A stretch of DNA of 64,000 bases from Porticoccus sp002341315. Its GTDB lineage: Bacteria > Pseudomonadota > Gammaproteobacteria > Pseudomonadales > Porticoccaceae. Shown here piece after piece: positions 35,550 through 44,391 of the stretch. A program made the translations under genes and the position numbers. The notes under the pieces are model-generated. The model did not search any database. It was not told the DNA's origin and saw only the letters and a program-made list of their open reading frames with translations. Location: NCBI RefSeq assembly GCF_047634355.1, contig NZ_JBLIAL010000005.1; one strand, given 5' to 3'. Position 1 is the first letter of the stretch. Each line of letters starts with the position of its first letter.

Positions 35550-36734
35550 ATGCCTGACACATCCGGCAAAAAGCACCCTCGCTTTGCTGCGGGCACTACC
35601 GTCGCTGTATTGTTGGCCCTGCTGGCGGTCATCTATTACGTCGCCTTCCCCCACCAGGGCTATTCCAGTGACGAGACGGCAACAGGTGCACCACCGGCCA
35701 GGCAGGTTCCCGTTACAGCGGTAACATTGGAATCCGTTCGCCTCTGGACACGCTTTGCCGGCCGCCTGACCGCAGTGCATACCGCCGAGATAAAACCCCG
35801 GGTAGGCGGCGAGATTCAGCAAGTGCTGTTTCAGGATGGTCAGCTGGTCGAGCGGGGGGAACTACTGTTTGTGATCGACCCCCGGCCCTATCAAGCCGCC
35901 GTGCAACAGGCAAAAGCACAACTTGCCTCTGCAGAGTCCCGCGCCACCCTGGCGCGGGACGAACTGGCACGGGCCAGCAAGCTGGTCGAGCGGAAACTGG
36001 TGTCGGACAGTATTTATGATGCAGCGAAAAATGAATACCAGGTAGCCAGCGCGATGATACGGGAGGCGGAAAGCGCCGTGGTAAGAACGGAGCTGGATCT
36101 CCAGTATGCACATATCAAGGCGCCTTTTTCAGGCCGGATAAGCCGTGCAGAGCTCACCGTCGGCAACCTGGTGGAAGCCGGTGGCAGTGCGCCCGTACTG
36201 ACAACACTGGTATCCAACCAGCAGCTGTATGCCGAATTCAATGTAGACGAGCAAACGTATCTGCAGTCAATCCGGACCGCCGATAACACAGTGTCGATGC
36301 CGGTAGAACTGACATTGGCGAACGACGACCGGGTTTACCGGGGCAAAGTCCATGCCTTCGATAATCAACTGGATATTTCCAGCGGAACCATCCGGGCGCG
36401 GGCCATCTTTGACAATACCGACGGTGCCCTGACACCAGGCATGTACGCCAATGTTCAACTCGGTGCAGCCACCGAAGTGGACGTATTACTGATACCCACC
36501 GGCGCTGTGGGCACCAATCAGGACAAGAAGTTTGTCTATGTGGTCGGCGAAGACCATATCGCCGCCTACCGGGAAGTCACCTTGGGCCAGTATCACAAGG
36601 GGCAGCGGGTTGTGTTGAGCGGGTTGCAACCTGGCGATCAGGTGGTGATCAACGGGCTCGCCCACATTCGACCGGGTATGCCGGTCGATCCCGCACCTGT
36701 CCAACCCCGGACCACCGACACAACGGCTGAATAA
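35550..36734 (+). CDS. RND efflux periplasmic adaptor
   Basis: Membrane-fusion protein of 394 residues (AcrA/MexA type), linking the inner-membrane pump to an outer-membrane channel. It has an N-terminal membrane segment (about 12-33) without a lipobox cysteine, so it is likely a membrane-anchored rather than a lipidated adaptor. The barrel-sandwich motif is VGGEIQQVLFQDGQLVERGELLF, here read in parts, followed by a coiled-coil hairpin (about 110-180) and the IKAPFSGRISRAELTVGNLV lipoyl half. GGAG precedes the ATG. The pump gene follows after 27 bases. Confidence 0.92.
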   Translation: MPDTSGKKHPRFAAGTTVAVLLALLAVIYYVAFPHQGYSSDETATGAPPARQVPVTAVTLESVRLWTRFAGRLTAVHTAEIKPRVGGEIQQVLFQDGQLVERGELLFVIDPRPYQAAVQQAKAQLASAESRATLARDELARASKLVERKLVSDSIYDAAKNEYQVASAMIREAESAVVRTELDLQYAHIKAPFSGRISRAELTVGNLVEAGGSAPVLTTLVSNQQLYAEFNVDEQTYLQSIRTADNTVSMPVELTLANDDRVYRGKVHAFDNQLDISSGTIRARAIFDNTDGALTPGMYANVQLGAATEVDVLLIPTGAVGTNQDKKFVYVVGEDHIAAYREVTLGQYHKGQRVVLSGLQPGDQVVINGLAHIRPGMPVDPAPVQPRTTDTTAE

Positions 36735-36761
36735 GCCTCAATATTTCCCTGAAGGACCGCC

Positions 36762-39700
36762 ATGAACATTTCCAGATTTTTTATAGATCGCCCGATCTTC
36801 GCCGGTGTTCTCTCTCTGATGGTGATGATCGCCGGTCTGCTGGCGATGTTTCAGTTGCCGATTTCCGAATACCCCGAAGTTACGCCGCCCTCAGTGGTAG
36901 TGAACGCCTCATTCCCCGGCGCCAACCCCAAGGTCATTGCCGAATCAGTGGCAACACCGCTTGAGGAGCAACTCAGCGGTGTGGAAAACATGATTTACAT
37001 GTCGTCCCAGGCCACCTCGGACGGGCGTATGACCCTCACCGTCACCTTCAAAATAGGCACAGACCCCGATCTCGCCCAACAGATGGTGCAGAATCGGATA
37101 TCCCAGGCCCTGCCCCGCTTGCCGGAAGTGACGCGGCAGCTCGGGGTAACAGTCGTGAAAAGCTCGCCAGATCTCACGCTGGTGGTCCACCTGGTATCAC
37201 CAGACCAGCGCTACGATGAACTCTACCTGCGCAACTATGCGCTGATGCATGTCAAAGACGAGCTGGCCAAGGTCAATGGAGTTGGCACGGTGCGTCTGTT
37301 TGGCTCCGGCGATTACGCGATGCGTATCTGGCTCGACCCGGAAAAAATTGCCGAGCGCCACCTGTCGGCCAATGAAGTGATTGCGGCGATCCGGGAACAG
37401 AATGTACAGGTGGCAGCGGGTATCATCGGCGGCGCGCCCATGGCCGAGCCGGTGGATGTGCAGTTGCCCGTCAATGCCATGGGACGACTGGGAACCCCGG
37501 AGGAATTCGCCGACATCATCGTGCATGCCGGCAACAGTGGTCAGATCACCCGACTCAGCGATGTCGCACGCATCGAGATGGCGGCCGCCGATTACAACCT
37601 CAATGCCATGCTGGATAACAAACCTGCTGTGGCGATCCCGATCTTTCAGGCGCCCGGCGCCAATGCCATCGCCATCTCCGATGAAGTGCGTCGCACCATG
37701 GAGGCACTGAAGCCGCTGTTTCCCGTAGGCCTCGATTACGAGGTGGTCTACGATCCCACGGTGTTCGTCAAGGACTCGATCAAGGCTGTGGTGAAAACCC
37801 TGCTGGAAGCCCTGCTGCTGGTGGTGATTGTGGTCGTGGTCTTCCTCCAGACCTGGCGCGCCTCGATTATTCCACTGCTGGCGGTGCCGGTATCGATTAT
37901 CGGCACCTTTGCGCTGATGTGGCTGTTCGGCTTTTCCATCAATACCCTGTCTCTGTTCGGGCTGGTGTTATCCATTGGTATCGTGGTGGACGACGCCATC
38001 GTGGTAGTGGAGAACGTCGAGCGCAATATTTCCGAGGGGCTGGACCCCCGCGAGGCTACCTACCGGGCCATGCAGGAAGTCAGCGGGCCGATTATCGCGA
38101 TATCGCTCACTCTGGTGGCTGTATTTGTGCCGATTGCCTTTATCAGCGGCCTGACCGGCCAATTCTACAAGCAGTTTGCCCTGACCATCGCCATCTCAAC
38201 CACCATCTCGGCTTTCAACTCTCTGACGCTGAGCCCTGCCCTGGCGGCGCTGCTGCTAAAAAGCCAGGATGCACCCAAAGATCGCCTGACAAGGATCATG
38301 GACAAATTGTTTGGCGGCTTCTTCCGGTTGTTCAACCGCGGCTTCAAAAAATCGTCCAACGCCTACTCCACATCCATCGCTGGCTTGCTGAGCCATAAAA
38401 CCACGTCTTTTGCGGTTTATCTGGTATTGATCGGCGTGACCGCTATTGGCTTCAGCGGTCTGCCGAAGGGGTTTGTCCCACCCCAGGACAAGCAGTACCT
38501 GATCAGTTTCGCGCAGCTGCCCGACGGTGCATCCCTGGCCCGCACAGAAGCCGTCATCCGGGAGATGGGCAGCATTGCCATGGCCGAAGAGGGTGTCGCC
38601 AATGCCGTGCAGTTCCCCGGCCTTTCGGTGAACGGCTTTACCAATAGCGCCAGTGCCGGCATCGTTTTTGTCACGCTGGAAAACTTTGACCAGCGCAATT
38701 CGCCGGAACTGTCCGCCACGGCCATCGCCGAACGTCTGCAAATGCAATACGCCGGTATCGAGGAAGCGTTTATTGCCATATTCCCACCACCGCCGGTGAT
38801 GGGCCTCGGCACCACCGGCGGGTTCAAACTGCAGATTGAGGATCGCGCCAACCTCGGCTATGAGCAGTTGGCCGCAGTCGTGGACAATGTTCAACAGGCC
38901 GCATGGCAGGACCCGGCACTGGTCAATGTCTACTCCAACTACAAGATCAATGTCCCCCAGTTATACGCCGATCTTGACCGAACCAAAGCAAAACAGCTCG
39001 GCCTGGATATCAAGGAAATCTTCGATACCATGCAGGTCTACCTCGGCTCGCTGTACGTGAATGATTTCAACCGTTTTGGCCGCACTTACCAGGTGATTGC
39101 CCAGGCGGATGCCGAATACCGTACCAACCCTGAAAACGCCTTGAACCTCAAAGTGAAAAATGACCGGGGGGAGATGGTGCCGCTGGGCAGCGTGCTGGAA
39201 ATGAAGGAGAGTTACGGTCCGGAAAGCGCCATTCGCTACAACGGCTATCTGGCGGCAGATATGAACGGCGATGCGGCACCCGGCTATTCCAGTGGGCAGG
39301 CCCAGGATGCCATCAGCAAAATCCTCGACAGGGTACTACCACTGGGCATGACCTTTGAGTGGACAGATCTGACCTACCAACAGGTACTGAGCGGCAATAC
39401 CGCCATCTTTATTTTCCCTCTATGCCTGTTGCTGGTCTTTCTCGTGCTGGCCGCACAGTACGAAAGCCTGGTGCTGCCGTTGGTGGTGATCAGTATTGTG
39501 CCATTGTCAGTATTGTCGGCAGTGGCCGGCCTCTGGCTGACCGGTGGCGACAACAATATCTTCACCCAGATCAGCCTGTTTGTGCTGGCGGGTCTGGCCA
39601 GTAAAAACGCCATTCTGATCGTGGAGTTTGCCCGGGAGCTGGAGCACAAGGGCATGGATACCTGGCACGCTGCAGTGACGTCAAGCCGGATGCGGTTGCG

Positions 39701-39914
39701 GCCAATTCTGATGACGTCCTTCGCATTCATCATGGGTGTAGTCCCAATGGTACTGTCTACCGGTGCAGGTTCTGAAATGCGCAGTGATATCGGGGTTGCG
39801 GTTTTCTCCGGCATGCTCGGCGTAACGTTTTTCGGGTTGTTTTTTACCCCGGTTTTCTATGTGCTGTTCAGAAAACTGTCACGCACCAGCAAAGTCCATG
39901 TACCCGCAGAATAA
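36762..39914 (+). CDS. RND multidrug efflux transporter (HAE1/AcrB family)
   Basis: Inner-membrane proton-drug antiporter of 1,050 residues, the usual length, with the start MNISRFFIDRPIFAGVLSL. Twelve membrane helices and two large periplasmic loops are evident. The proton-relay pair is Asp410-Asp411 in GIVVDDAIVVVENV. It follows the adaptor gene with AAGGA before the ATG. No TolC-type gene follows, so it must borrow an outer-membrane channel from elsewhere. Substrates cannot be predicted from sequence alone. It ends 10 bases before the convergent PA2778-type gene. Confidence 0.95.
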   Translation: MNISRFFIDRPIFAGVLSLMVMIAGLLAMFQLPISEYPEVTPPSVVVNASFPGANPKVIAESVATPLEEQLSGVENMIYMSSQATSDGRMTLTVTFKIGTDPDLAQQMVQNRISQALPRLPEVTRQLGVTVVKSSPDLTLVVHLVSPDQRYDELYLRNYALMHVKDELAKVNGVGTVRLFGSGDYAMRIWLDPEKIAERHLSANEVIAAIREQNVQVAAGIIGGAPMAEPVDVQLPVNAMGRLGTPEEFADIIVHAGNSGQITRLSDVARIEMAAADYNLNAMLDNKPAVAIPIFQAPGANAIAISDEVRRTMEALKPLFPVGLDYEVVYDPTVFVKDSIKAVVKTLLEALLLVVIVVVVFLQTWRASIIPLLAVPVSIIGTFALMWLFGFSINTLSLFGLVLSIGIVVDDAIVVVENVERNISEGLDPREATYRAMQEVSGPIIAISLTLVAVFVPIAFISGLTGQFYKQFALTIAISTTISAFNSLTLSPALAALLLKSQDAPKDRLTRIMDKLFGGFFRLFNRGFKKSSNAYSTSIAGLLSHKTTSFAVYLVLIGVTAIGFSGLPKGFVPPQDKQYLISFAQLPDGASLARTEAVIREMGSIAMAEEGVANAVQFPGLSVNGFTNSASAGIVFVTLENFDQRNSPELSATAIAERLQMQYAGIEEAFIAIFPPPPVMGLGTTGGFKLQIEDRANLGYEQLAAVVDNVQQAAWQDPALVNVYSNYKINVPQLYADLDRTKAKQLGLDIKEIFDTMQVYLGSLYVNDFNRFGRTYQVIAQADAEYRTNPENALNLKVKNDRGEMVPLGSVLEMKESYGPESAIRYNGYLAADMNGDAAPGYSSGQAQDAISKILDRVLPLGMTFEWTDLTYQQVLSGNTAIFIFPLCLLLVFLVLAAQYESLVLPLVVISIVPLSVLSAVAGLWLTGGDNNIFTQISLFVLAGLASKNAILIVEFARELEHKGMDTWHAAVTSSRMRLRPILMTSFAFIMGVVPMVLSTGAGSEMRSDIGVAVFSGMLGVTFFGLFFTPVFYVLFRKLSRTSKVHVPAE

Positions 39915-39924
39915 ATCGGGCGGA

Positions 39925-40857
39925 TCACTGCCGAAGCGCGTCTAGGGTCTTCTGATACAGTGATGCGTGTGGCCCACCCAGGGCCACTGCCTGTTCAGCC
40001 ATGACAATCGCCTCGGTGTGTTCACCGAGTTCCGAAAGCAATTGGGCGAGATTGTTATAGGCGGGGGCAAAATCCGGGGCGACGGTGAGTAACCGCCGAT
40101 ACCCGGCAAGCGCCTCCGGCAATTTGCCCATATCGTAGTGCAGGTTGGCCAGGGCAAACCCGAATATCTTGCTGTTCGGCCAGCGTTCCAGCCCCGCCTG
40201 GTAGGCTTTTTCCACGTCTACTGCAGGATTGTTGCGCCCAAAGTCGACCACCGAAAGGAAGTATTTCTGTTCGTCCACCTGCCGGGGCAACTTCCCCGGT
40301 TTCAGCAGAATCACACCCCAGTAATCACTGCGTTGCCAGGTTTGTTCAAACACCCCCAGCCTGGTCATGCGCCGCTTCTTCTCACCGGAATGCATCACCA
40401 GTTTTTCACTGCTCAGGTCGTACCCAACCACGACTGCGTAATGCCAGACCTCATACCAGCTGACGCCCAGATTCTGTAACACCAGCACCGGGTTGTCGGC
40501 CTGCACTTCACCGATCAGATGCTCGATACGGGGTTCGATAATATAGGGGATTCGCCCGTAGGATCTGGCAGCAGCCAGCATTTCTACCTGAAAACTGCCT
40601 TTTCTGTCGGGCACATATACCTTGCTCACCAGGTCGTCGGGAACTACCGAAGAAACTCCCGATACAGAGAGCACCGTAGCCAGCGCGGCAGGACCACAGT
40701 GATAATCGTTCTGCGGAAAAAAAGGCACTCCCTCTATGTGATGGGACGCATGCCGGGAACTGTTTTCGGCTTGCCCCGCCAGCAGCTGGTCTGTCTGGGG
40801 CGTGCTGACACACCCGGAAAGCAGAACAGAACACAGAAAAAAAACACGCGAGGTCAT
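39925..40857 (-). CDS. PA2778-type C39-like peptidase lipoprotein with TPR domain
   Basis: A 310-residue protein. The N-terminus MTSRVFFLCSVLLSGC is a lipoprotein signal with the lipidated Cys16. A C39-like cysteine peptidase domain follows, with the catalytic Cys in NDYHCGPAALATVLS and a histidine in VWHYAVVVGYD. C-terminal TPR repeats (about 190-300) have NLHYDMGKLPEALAGYR and YNNLAQLLSELGEHTEA. Family members lie beside PA2779-type proteins, as here; their role is unknown. The ATG at 40857 lies inside the loop of a terminator-like hairpin. A TTG at 40893 is the alternative, but it would bury the lipobox signal. Confidence 0.85.
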   Translation of the reverse strand: MTSRVFFLCSVLLSGCVSTPQTDQLLAGQAENSSRHASHHIEGVPFFPQNDYHCGPAALATVLSVSGVSSVVPDDLVSKVYVPDRKGSFQVEMLAAARSYGRIPYIIEPRIEHLIGEVQADNPVLVLQNLGVSWYEVWHYAVVVGYDLSSEKLVMHSGEKKRRMTRLGVFEQTWQRSDYWGVILLKPGKLPRQVDEQKYFLSVVDFGRNNPAVDVEKAYQAGLERWPNSKIFGFALANLHYDMGKLPEALAGYRRLLTVAPDFAPAYNNLAQLLSELGEHTEAIVMAEQAVALGGPHASLYQKTLDALRQ

Positions 40858-40868
40858 CGCGTGTTTTT
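40837..40868 (-). terminator. Terminator-like hairpin with the downstream start codon in its loop
   Basis: The arms at 40841-40850 and 40858-40867 (AAAACACGCG and its complement) form 10 perfect pairs. The seven-base loop reads ATGACCT on the coding strand, which contains the PA2778-type start codon. Eight U follow the hairpin. It would both end most upstream transcripts and hide the start codon. Confidence 0.75.
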
Positions 40869-40895
40869 GAAAGGCCGGACTACTGTGAGCCAATT

Positions 40896-41276
40896 TTAGA
40901 CACCGGGGAAGATATCGGTCACCCCGGCAACATCAAGCAGAATCAGGATCAACAATACCAATGCGATTGTACCCAAAGCGCCCCCTGCAGGCAGGTCGGC
41001 CATCTGCTGGTTCAGCTCGGCGACCTCCGCGTCGCTCATTGAGTCCACCCGATCACTGACATCGGCAATATCAACACCCAGGCTGGTCAGTTTATCGGAT
41101 ACATCCTGACGAGCCAGAAGGTCTTTGATTTCTTCACGACCCAGATCGGAAGCCACCTCAGCGGCAACCGTATCGGTACCCACCATCACCGCATGGGACT
41201 GACTCACCAGTCCAGCGAACATCACCATGGAAACCAGTATATAGCAGACCAGTTGCCTAACGGATTGATTATTCAT
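40896..41276 (-). CDS. PA2779-family small secreted/membrane protein
   Basis: A 126-residue protein. It has a signal-like N-terminal hydrophobic segment (about 10-30, ending SHA), then an acidic helical stretch (DLGREEIKDLLARQDVSDKL). A C-terminal membrane segment (LGTIALVLLILILLDVAGV) is followed by the short tail TDIFPGV. This matches the PA2779 family, which pairs with PA2778-type peptidases. The ATG at 41276 follows AGGGAG. It is the first gene of the pair, with 38 bases and a hairpin before the peptidase. A substrate or partner role for the peptidase is inferred. Confidence 0.82.
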   Translation of the reverse strand: MNNQSVRQLVCYILVSMVMFAGLVSQSHAVMVGTDTVAAEVASDLGREEIKDLLARQDVSDKLTSLGVDIADVSDRVDSMSDAEVAELNQQMADLPAGGALGTIALVLLILILLDVAGVTDIFPGV

Positions 41277-41542
41277 ACTTGAACTCCCTATTGAAAAGAA
41301 TTGGCCGCTGCAAGTCTGAAGTGCGCGGATACTTTAAAGATAGTAGAAACGTGGCTGACATTCCGATATCTACTGACCACTCAGGGAACACCTTCATCCT
41401 ACTCCGGTTCTGACTGAATAACTGTTAAATCGATCATGGCGTGAAAAATGCGTGCAATCGGCACAGGCAAAGGGATTTTTCATGGCAAGCGAGGTATCCG
41501 GGGAGGCCTGCAAGACACAGGCCCACCGGATAACATGGAACG

Positions 41543-42910
41543 CTAGCGGATCACCAGATAGAGAGAATTGCCATTCCTGTTGACATGAAGCAAGACAGAC
41601 TGCGTGCTCAGGGAAAGTGCTTTTTTGAAGCTATCGAGGTTAGTGACGCGCTGCCGGTTGGCACCCAGAATCACATCACCGGGGCGCAAACCGTTATAGG
41701 CAGCTACCGAGTTTGGTGATAAGCCCGACACCAGTACACCCTCACCATCCGGGTTGTTTTCAAAGCGGGCACCTTCCAGCAGCTTGTGCAATTCACCCGT
41801 GGTGGACGTCAATTGCTGTGGCTCACCCACCTCAATATCAATTTTTTTCACCTTGCCATCGCGAATATAGGTGAGTCGCACTTCGTCACCAATGGATTTG
41901 ATACCGATCTGGCTGCGCAGCTGCCCGGAAGAGTTGGTCGCTTCACCATCGACGGCAATAATCACATCCCCTGCCTGCACGCCCGCTTTCTTGGCAGTGG
42001 AGTCGTCACTGACGCCGGTCACCAGTACGCCTCGCTGGCCGTTCTCGAGATTGAAGGCTTCTCGCAACTCGGGCGTAATATCCTGGATACCAATACCCAG
42101 CTGACCGCGCTTCACTTCGCCATATTCGAGTATCTGATCCATACTGGCTTTGGCCATATTGACCGGAATAGCAAAGCCAATGCCGATATTGCCACCGGCC
42201 GGTGCCAGAATCGCAGTATTAATTCCCACCAGCTCCCCGCGCAGACTGACCAGTGCACCACCGGAATTGCCAGGGTTGATGGAAGCATCTGTCTGTATGA
42301 AATTTTCATAGCCTTCGATACCCAGGCCGGTGCGATCCAGCGCACTGACGATACCGGTTGTCACGGTCTGTCCGAGCCCAAACGGGCTGCCGATAGCCAC
42401 GACAAAGTCGCCGACCTCCAGTTTGCCGGAATCACCCAGTGGTACTTCAGCCAGGTTATCGGCCTCAATCTGCAAAATGGCGATGTCCAACTCGGGGTCG
42501 GAACCTCTGACCTTGGCAGTAAACGAACGGCCATCTTCCATCGATACCTGGACTTCATCTGCACCTTTGATCACGTGATAATTGGTCATCACAATGCCGT
42601 CATCGGCATTGACTATCACCCCTGAACCCGCGCTTTGCTGGCGTTTTCTGGGCGGCTGTTGGCGCTGCTGACGGGGGTCCGGCGCATTGAAAAAATGCCG
42701 GAAAAAGGGGTCGTTCATCAAGGGGTTGTTCGTAGCCTGCTGGCTGGAAAATGTCGCGATATTGACAACTGCCGGACTGACACTCTTCAGCATCGGCGAC
42801 AGCGAGGGCAGCTCCCTGTCTGAGCCATCGTGCAGCGGTAGCGCCGCCTGGGTAAAACCAACCACCAACAACATGGATACTGCGAGCATGAAATGTCTGA
42901 ACTGATGCAT
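41543..42910 (-). CDS. degQ: Periplasmic serine endoprotease DegQ/MucD type
   Basis: HtrA/Do-family protease and chaperone of envelope protein quality control, 455 residues. A signal peptide ends near TQA (residue 22). The catalytic triad is His112 (TNYHVI), Asp142 (DPELDIAIL) and Ser216 (NPGNSGGAL). Two PDZ domains follow (about 265-355 and 365-455). A Gln/Arg-rich LA-type loop (residues 78-93) is present. CAGGAG precedes the ATG. It stands apart from its neighbours by ~270 bases upstream of PA2779 and ~215 bases from hsp20. Confidence 0.94.
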   Translation of the reverse strand: MHQFRHFMLAVSMLLVVGFTQAALPLHDGSDRELPSLSPMLKSVSPAVVNIATFSSQQATNNPLMNDPFFRHFFNAPDPRQQRQQPPRKRQQSAGSGVIVNADDGIVMTNYHVIKGADEVQVSMEDGRSFTAKVRGSDPELDIAILQIEADNLAEVPLGDSGKLEVGDFVVAIGSPFGLGQTVTTGIVSALDRTGLGIEGYENFIQTDASINPGNSGGALVSLRGELVGINTAILAPAGGNIGIGFAIPVNMAKASMDQILEYGEVKRGQLGIGIQDITPELREAFNLENGQRGVLVTGVSDDSTAKKAGVQAGDVIIAVDGEATNSSGQLRSQIGIKSIGDEVRLTYIRDGKVKKIDIEVGEPQQLTSTTGELHKLLEGARFENNPDGEGVLVSGLSPNSVAAYNGLRPGDVILGANRQRVTNLDSFKKALSLSTQSVLLHVNRNGNSLYLVIR

Positions 42911-43125
42911 GCTAAAACTCCTGAGGATTACCGAAGGCCTGACTGTCCAATAACAGTGCCCAACCCGTTTACTTTTACTTGCTTGATCATTGAACCACTT
43001 GTCTTGCCACCGGTCCGATCAGCTACGCTCTCGACCCTGACAGTGTTGTGGGACACGGTTTGGAAAAAATAATTCCCAAGTATTTTTAGTGAGCGGGGCG
43101 GCAATCACACTGCCGCCCCACTTGT

Positions 43126-43593
43126 TCAGGCCGCCTGGCTACTGTTATCGCTACTCACAAAAACATTCCCACCGTCACTGATCGGGATGGTTCTTGGCTT
43201 CATGGCCTCCGGAATTTCCTTGAGCAGGCTGATGGTCAGCAGGCCATTGTTGAGATCCGCAGATGTCACTTCAACATGATCCGCAAGGTTGAATTTGCGT
43301 TCGAAGGCGCGCCGGGCAATCCCCTGATGCAGGTAATTGCGGGAGGTCTTGTCACTCGCCTTTTTGCCATACACAGTCAGCACACCTTTCTCCACCTGGA
43401 TATCCAGTTCGGCGCGATCAAAGCCAGCCACAGCAATGGTGATGGCATAACGGTTTTCATCGAGCACCTCAATATCGTAGGGCGGGTATACCGTCGAGGT
43501 CTGCTCGGTGCGCAACGCGGTTTCCAGCAACGGCTCAAGACGATCAAAACCGATTGTGCTGCGATACAGCGGGGTCAGATCAACAGTTGCCAT
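43126..43593 (-). CDS. Small heat-shock protein Hsp20/IbpA type
   Basis: Alpha-crystallin-type holdase of 155 residues that binds unfolding proteins. The start MATVDLTPLYRSTIGFDRL is the usual IbpA N-terminus. The crystallin domain covers about 35-130 (YPPYDIEVLDENRYAITIAV, GVLTVYGKK, RRAFERKFNLADHV). The C-terminal tail holds the PRTIPI anchor (I-x-I). The ATG at 43593 has GGAGG nine bases upstream; the longer frame is not needed. A sigma-32-like promoter lies 81 bases upstream. Confidence 0.94.
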   Translation of the reverse strand: MATVDLTPLYRSTIGFDRLEPLLETALRTEQTSTVYPPYDIEVLDENRYAITIAVAGFDRAELDIQVEKGVLTVYGKKASDKTSRNYLHQGIARRAFERKFNLADHVEVTSADLNNGLLTISLLKEIPEAMKPRTIPISDGGNVFVSSDNSSQAA

Positions 43594-43673
43594 AACATAT
43601 CCTCCATTAGAAGCAATATAAAAAGTAATGGTCGTGGGCAGGCACTCTGCGAGAGACGTGACGCCCACATGGC

Positions 43674-43703
43674 TTATGTAGGTACGGCAACCTGAATTTC
43701 AAG
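43674..43703 (-). promoter_or_regulatory. Sigma-32-type heat-shock promoter for hsp20
   Basis: On the coding strand CTTGAAA is followed by a 14-base spacer and CCTACATAA, close to the sigma-32 consensus CTTGAAA/CCCCATNT. The predicted leader is about 75 bases and could also fold, but I saw no clear ROSE-type thermometer. Confidence 0.7.
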
Positions 43704-43753
43704 GGTCGTTGTGGCTGGCTCGCCCTGAACACACAAAGGACGCAAAAGGCGTT

Positions 43754-44173
43754 TCAGCGAACCATCAATACGGATACTGGCGCGAACAGGGCGATTTGAT
43801 GGCTCAGGGTGCCAAAAGACTGTTGTTCCGGCTTGATGACTCGGGTCGCCATCACAATCAGGTCTATCTTCGCTTCTCTACAATAATGGATGATTTCGGG
43901 GGCGCGCTTACCCACTGCTATCAATTTCTCGATTGGCACGCCGGGAAACTCTGACTGAAAATGTTGCTGCCAACGCGCCAGGGTTTCGTCGGCCTGACTG
44001 GCAAGCTTCTGGTAAAAAGCTTCCAGCTCTCCATCGGTTTCACCACCCAGCTTCTCCAGCACATGTAGCAGGTGTAGCTGGCCGCCGGACTGGAAAGCCA
44101 TCGACAGTGCTTCCCGGATAGCGGGCTCATTTTTATCCGTCAAATCCGTCGGAATCAGAATATTTTTATACAT
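43754..44173 (-). CDS. Universal stress protein (UspA family)
   Basis: A 139-residue single-domain universal stress protein. It begins MYKNILIPTDLTDKNEPAI, the family start, and ends with SVLMVR. The usual ATP-binding G-2x-G-9x-G(S/T) signature near the C-terminus is replaced by ATRVIKPEQQSFGTLSHQ, so nucleotide binding may be altered. The ATG at 44173 follows AGGGGAA. It lies upstream of the hsp20 promoter on the same strand with ~50 bases between. Confidence 0.88.
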   Translation of the reverse strand: MYKNILIPTDLTDKNEPAIREALSMAFQSGGQLHLLHVLEKLGGETDGELEAFYQKLASQADETLARWQQHFQSEFPGVPIEKLIAVGKRAPEIIHYCREAKIDLIVMATRVIKPEQQSFGTLSHQIALFAPVSVLMVR

Positions 44174-44391
44174 CGCTATTCCCCTTTTTAAGTATTGCAA
44201 TATAACTCGATTACTTAATTATCCGACCCGCCAAACCAGTCGGGATGATTGTCACAACTGTTTACACTCCCGGCCCATAATGACATGTTAGTATCATTGC
44301 GGTGTAGTCGGTATCCATGGTCAAAATCGCAGGCAACGCGACTACTGGTCACGGTTTATCTGTTTTCGCCTGCGAACAATGGAGAGCAAAC

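Noticed and set aside
41786..42625. A 279-residue open frame opposite degQ
   Set aside because: The degQ frame has all catalytic and PDZ motifs. The opposite frame has none and is explained by codon bias.
43095..43119. GGGGCGGCA/TGCCGCCCC hairpin after hsp20 as terminator
   Set aside because: The stem is strong but no T run follows on either strand, so it is not a standard terminator.
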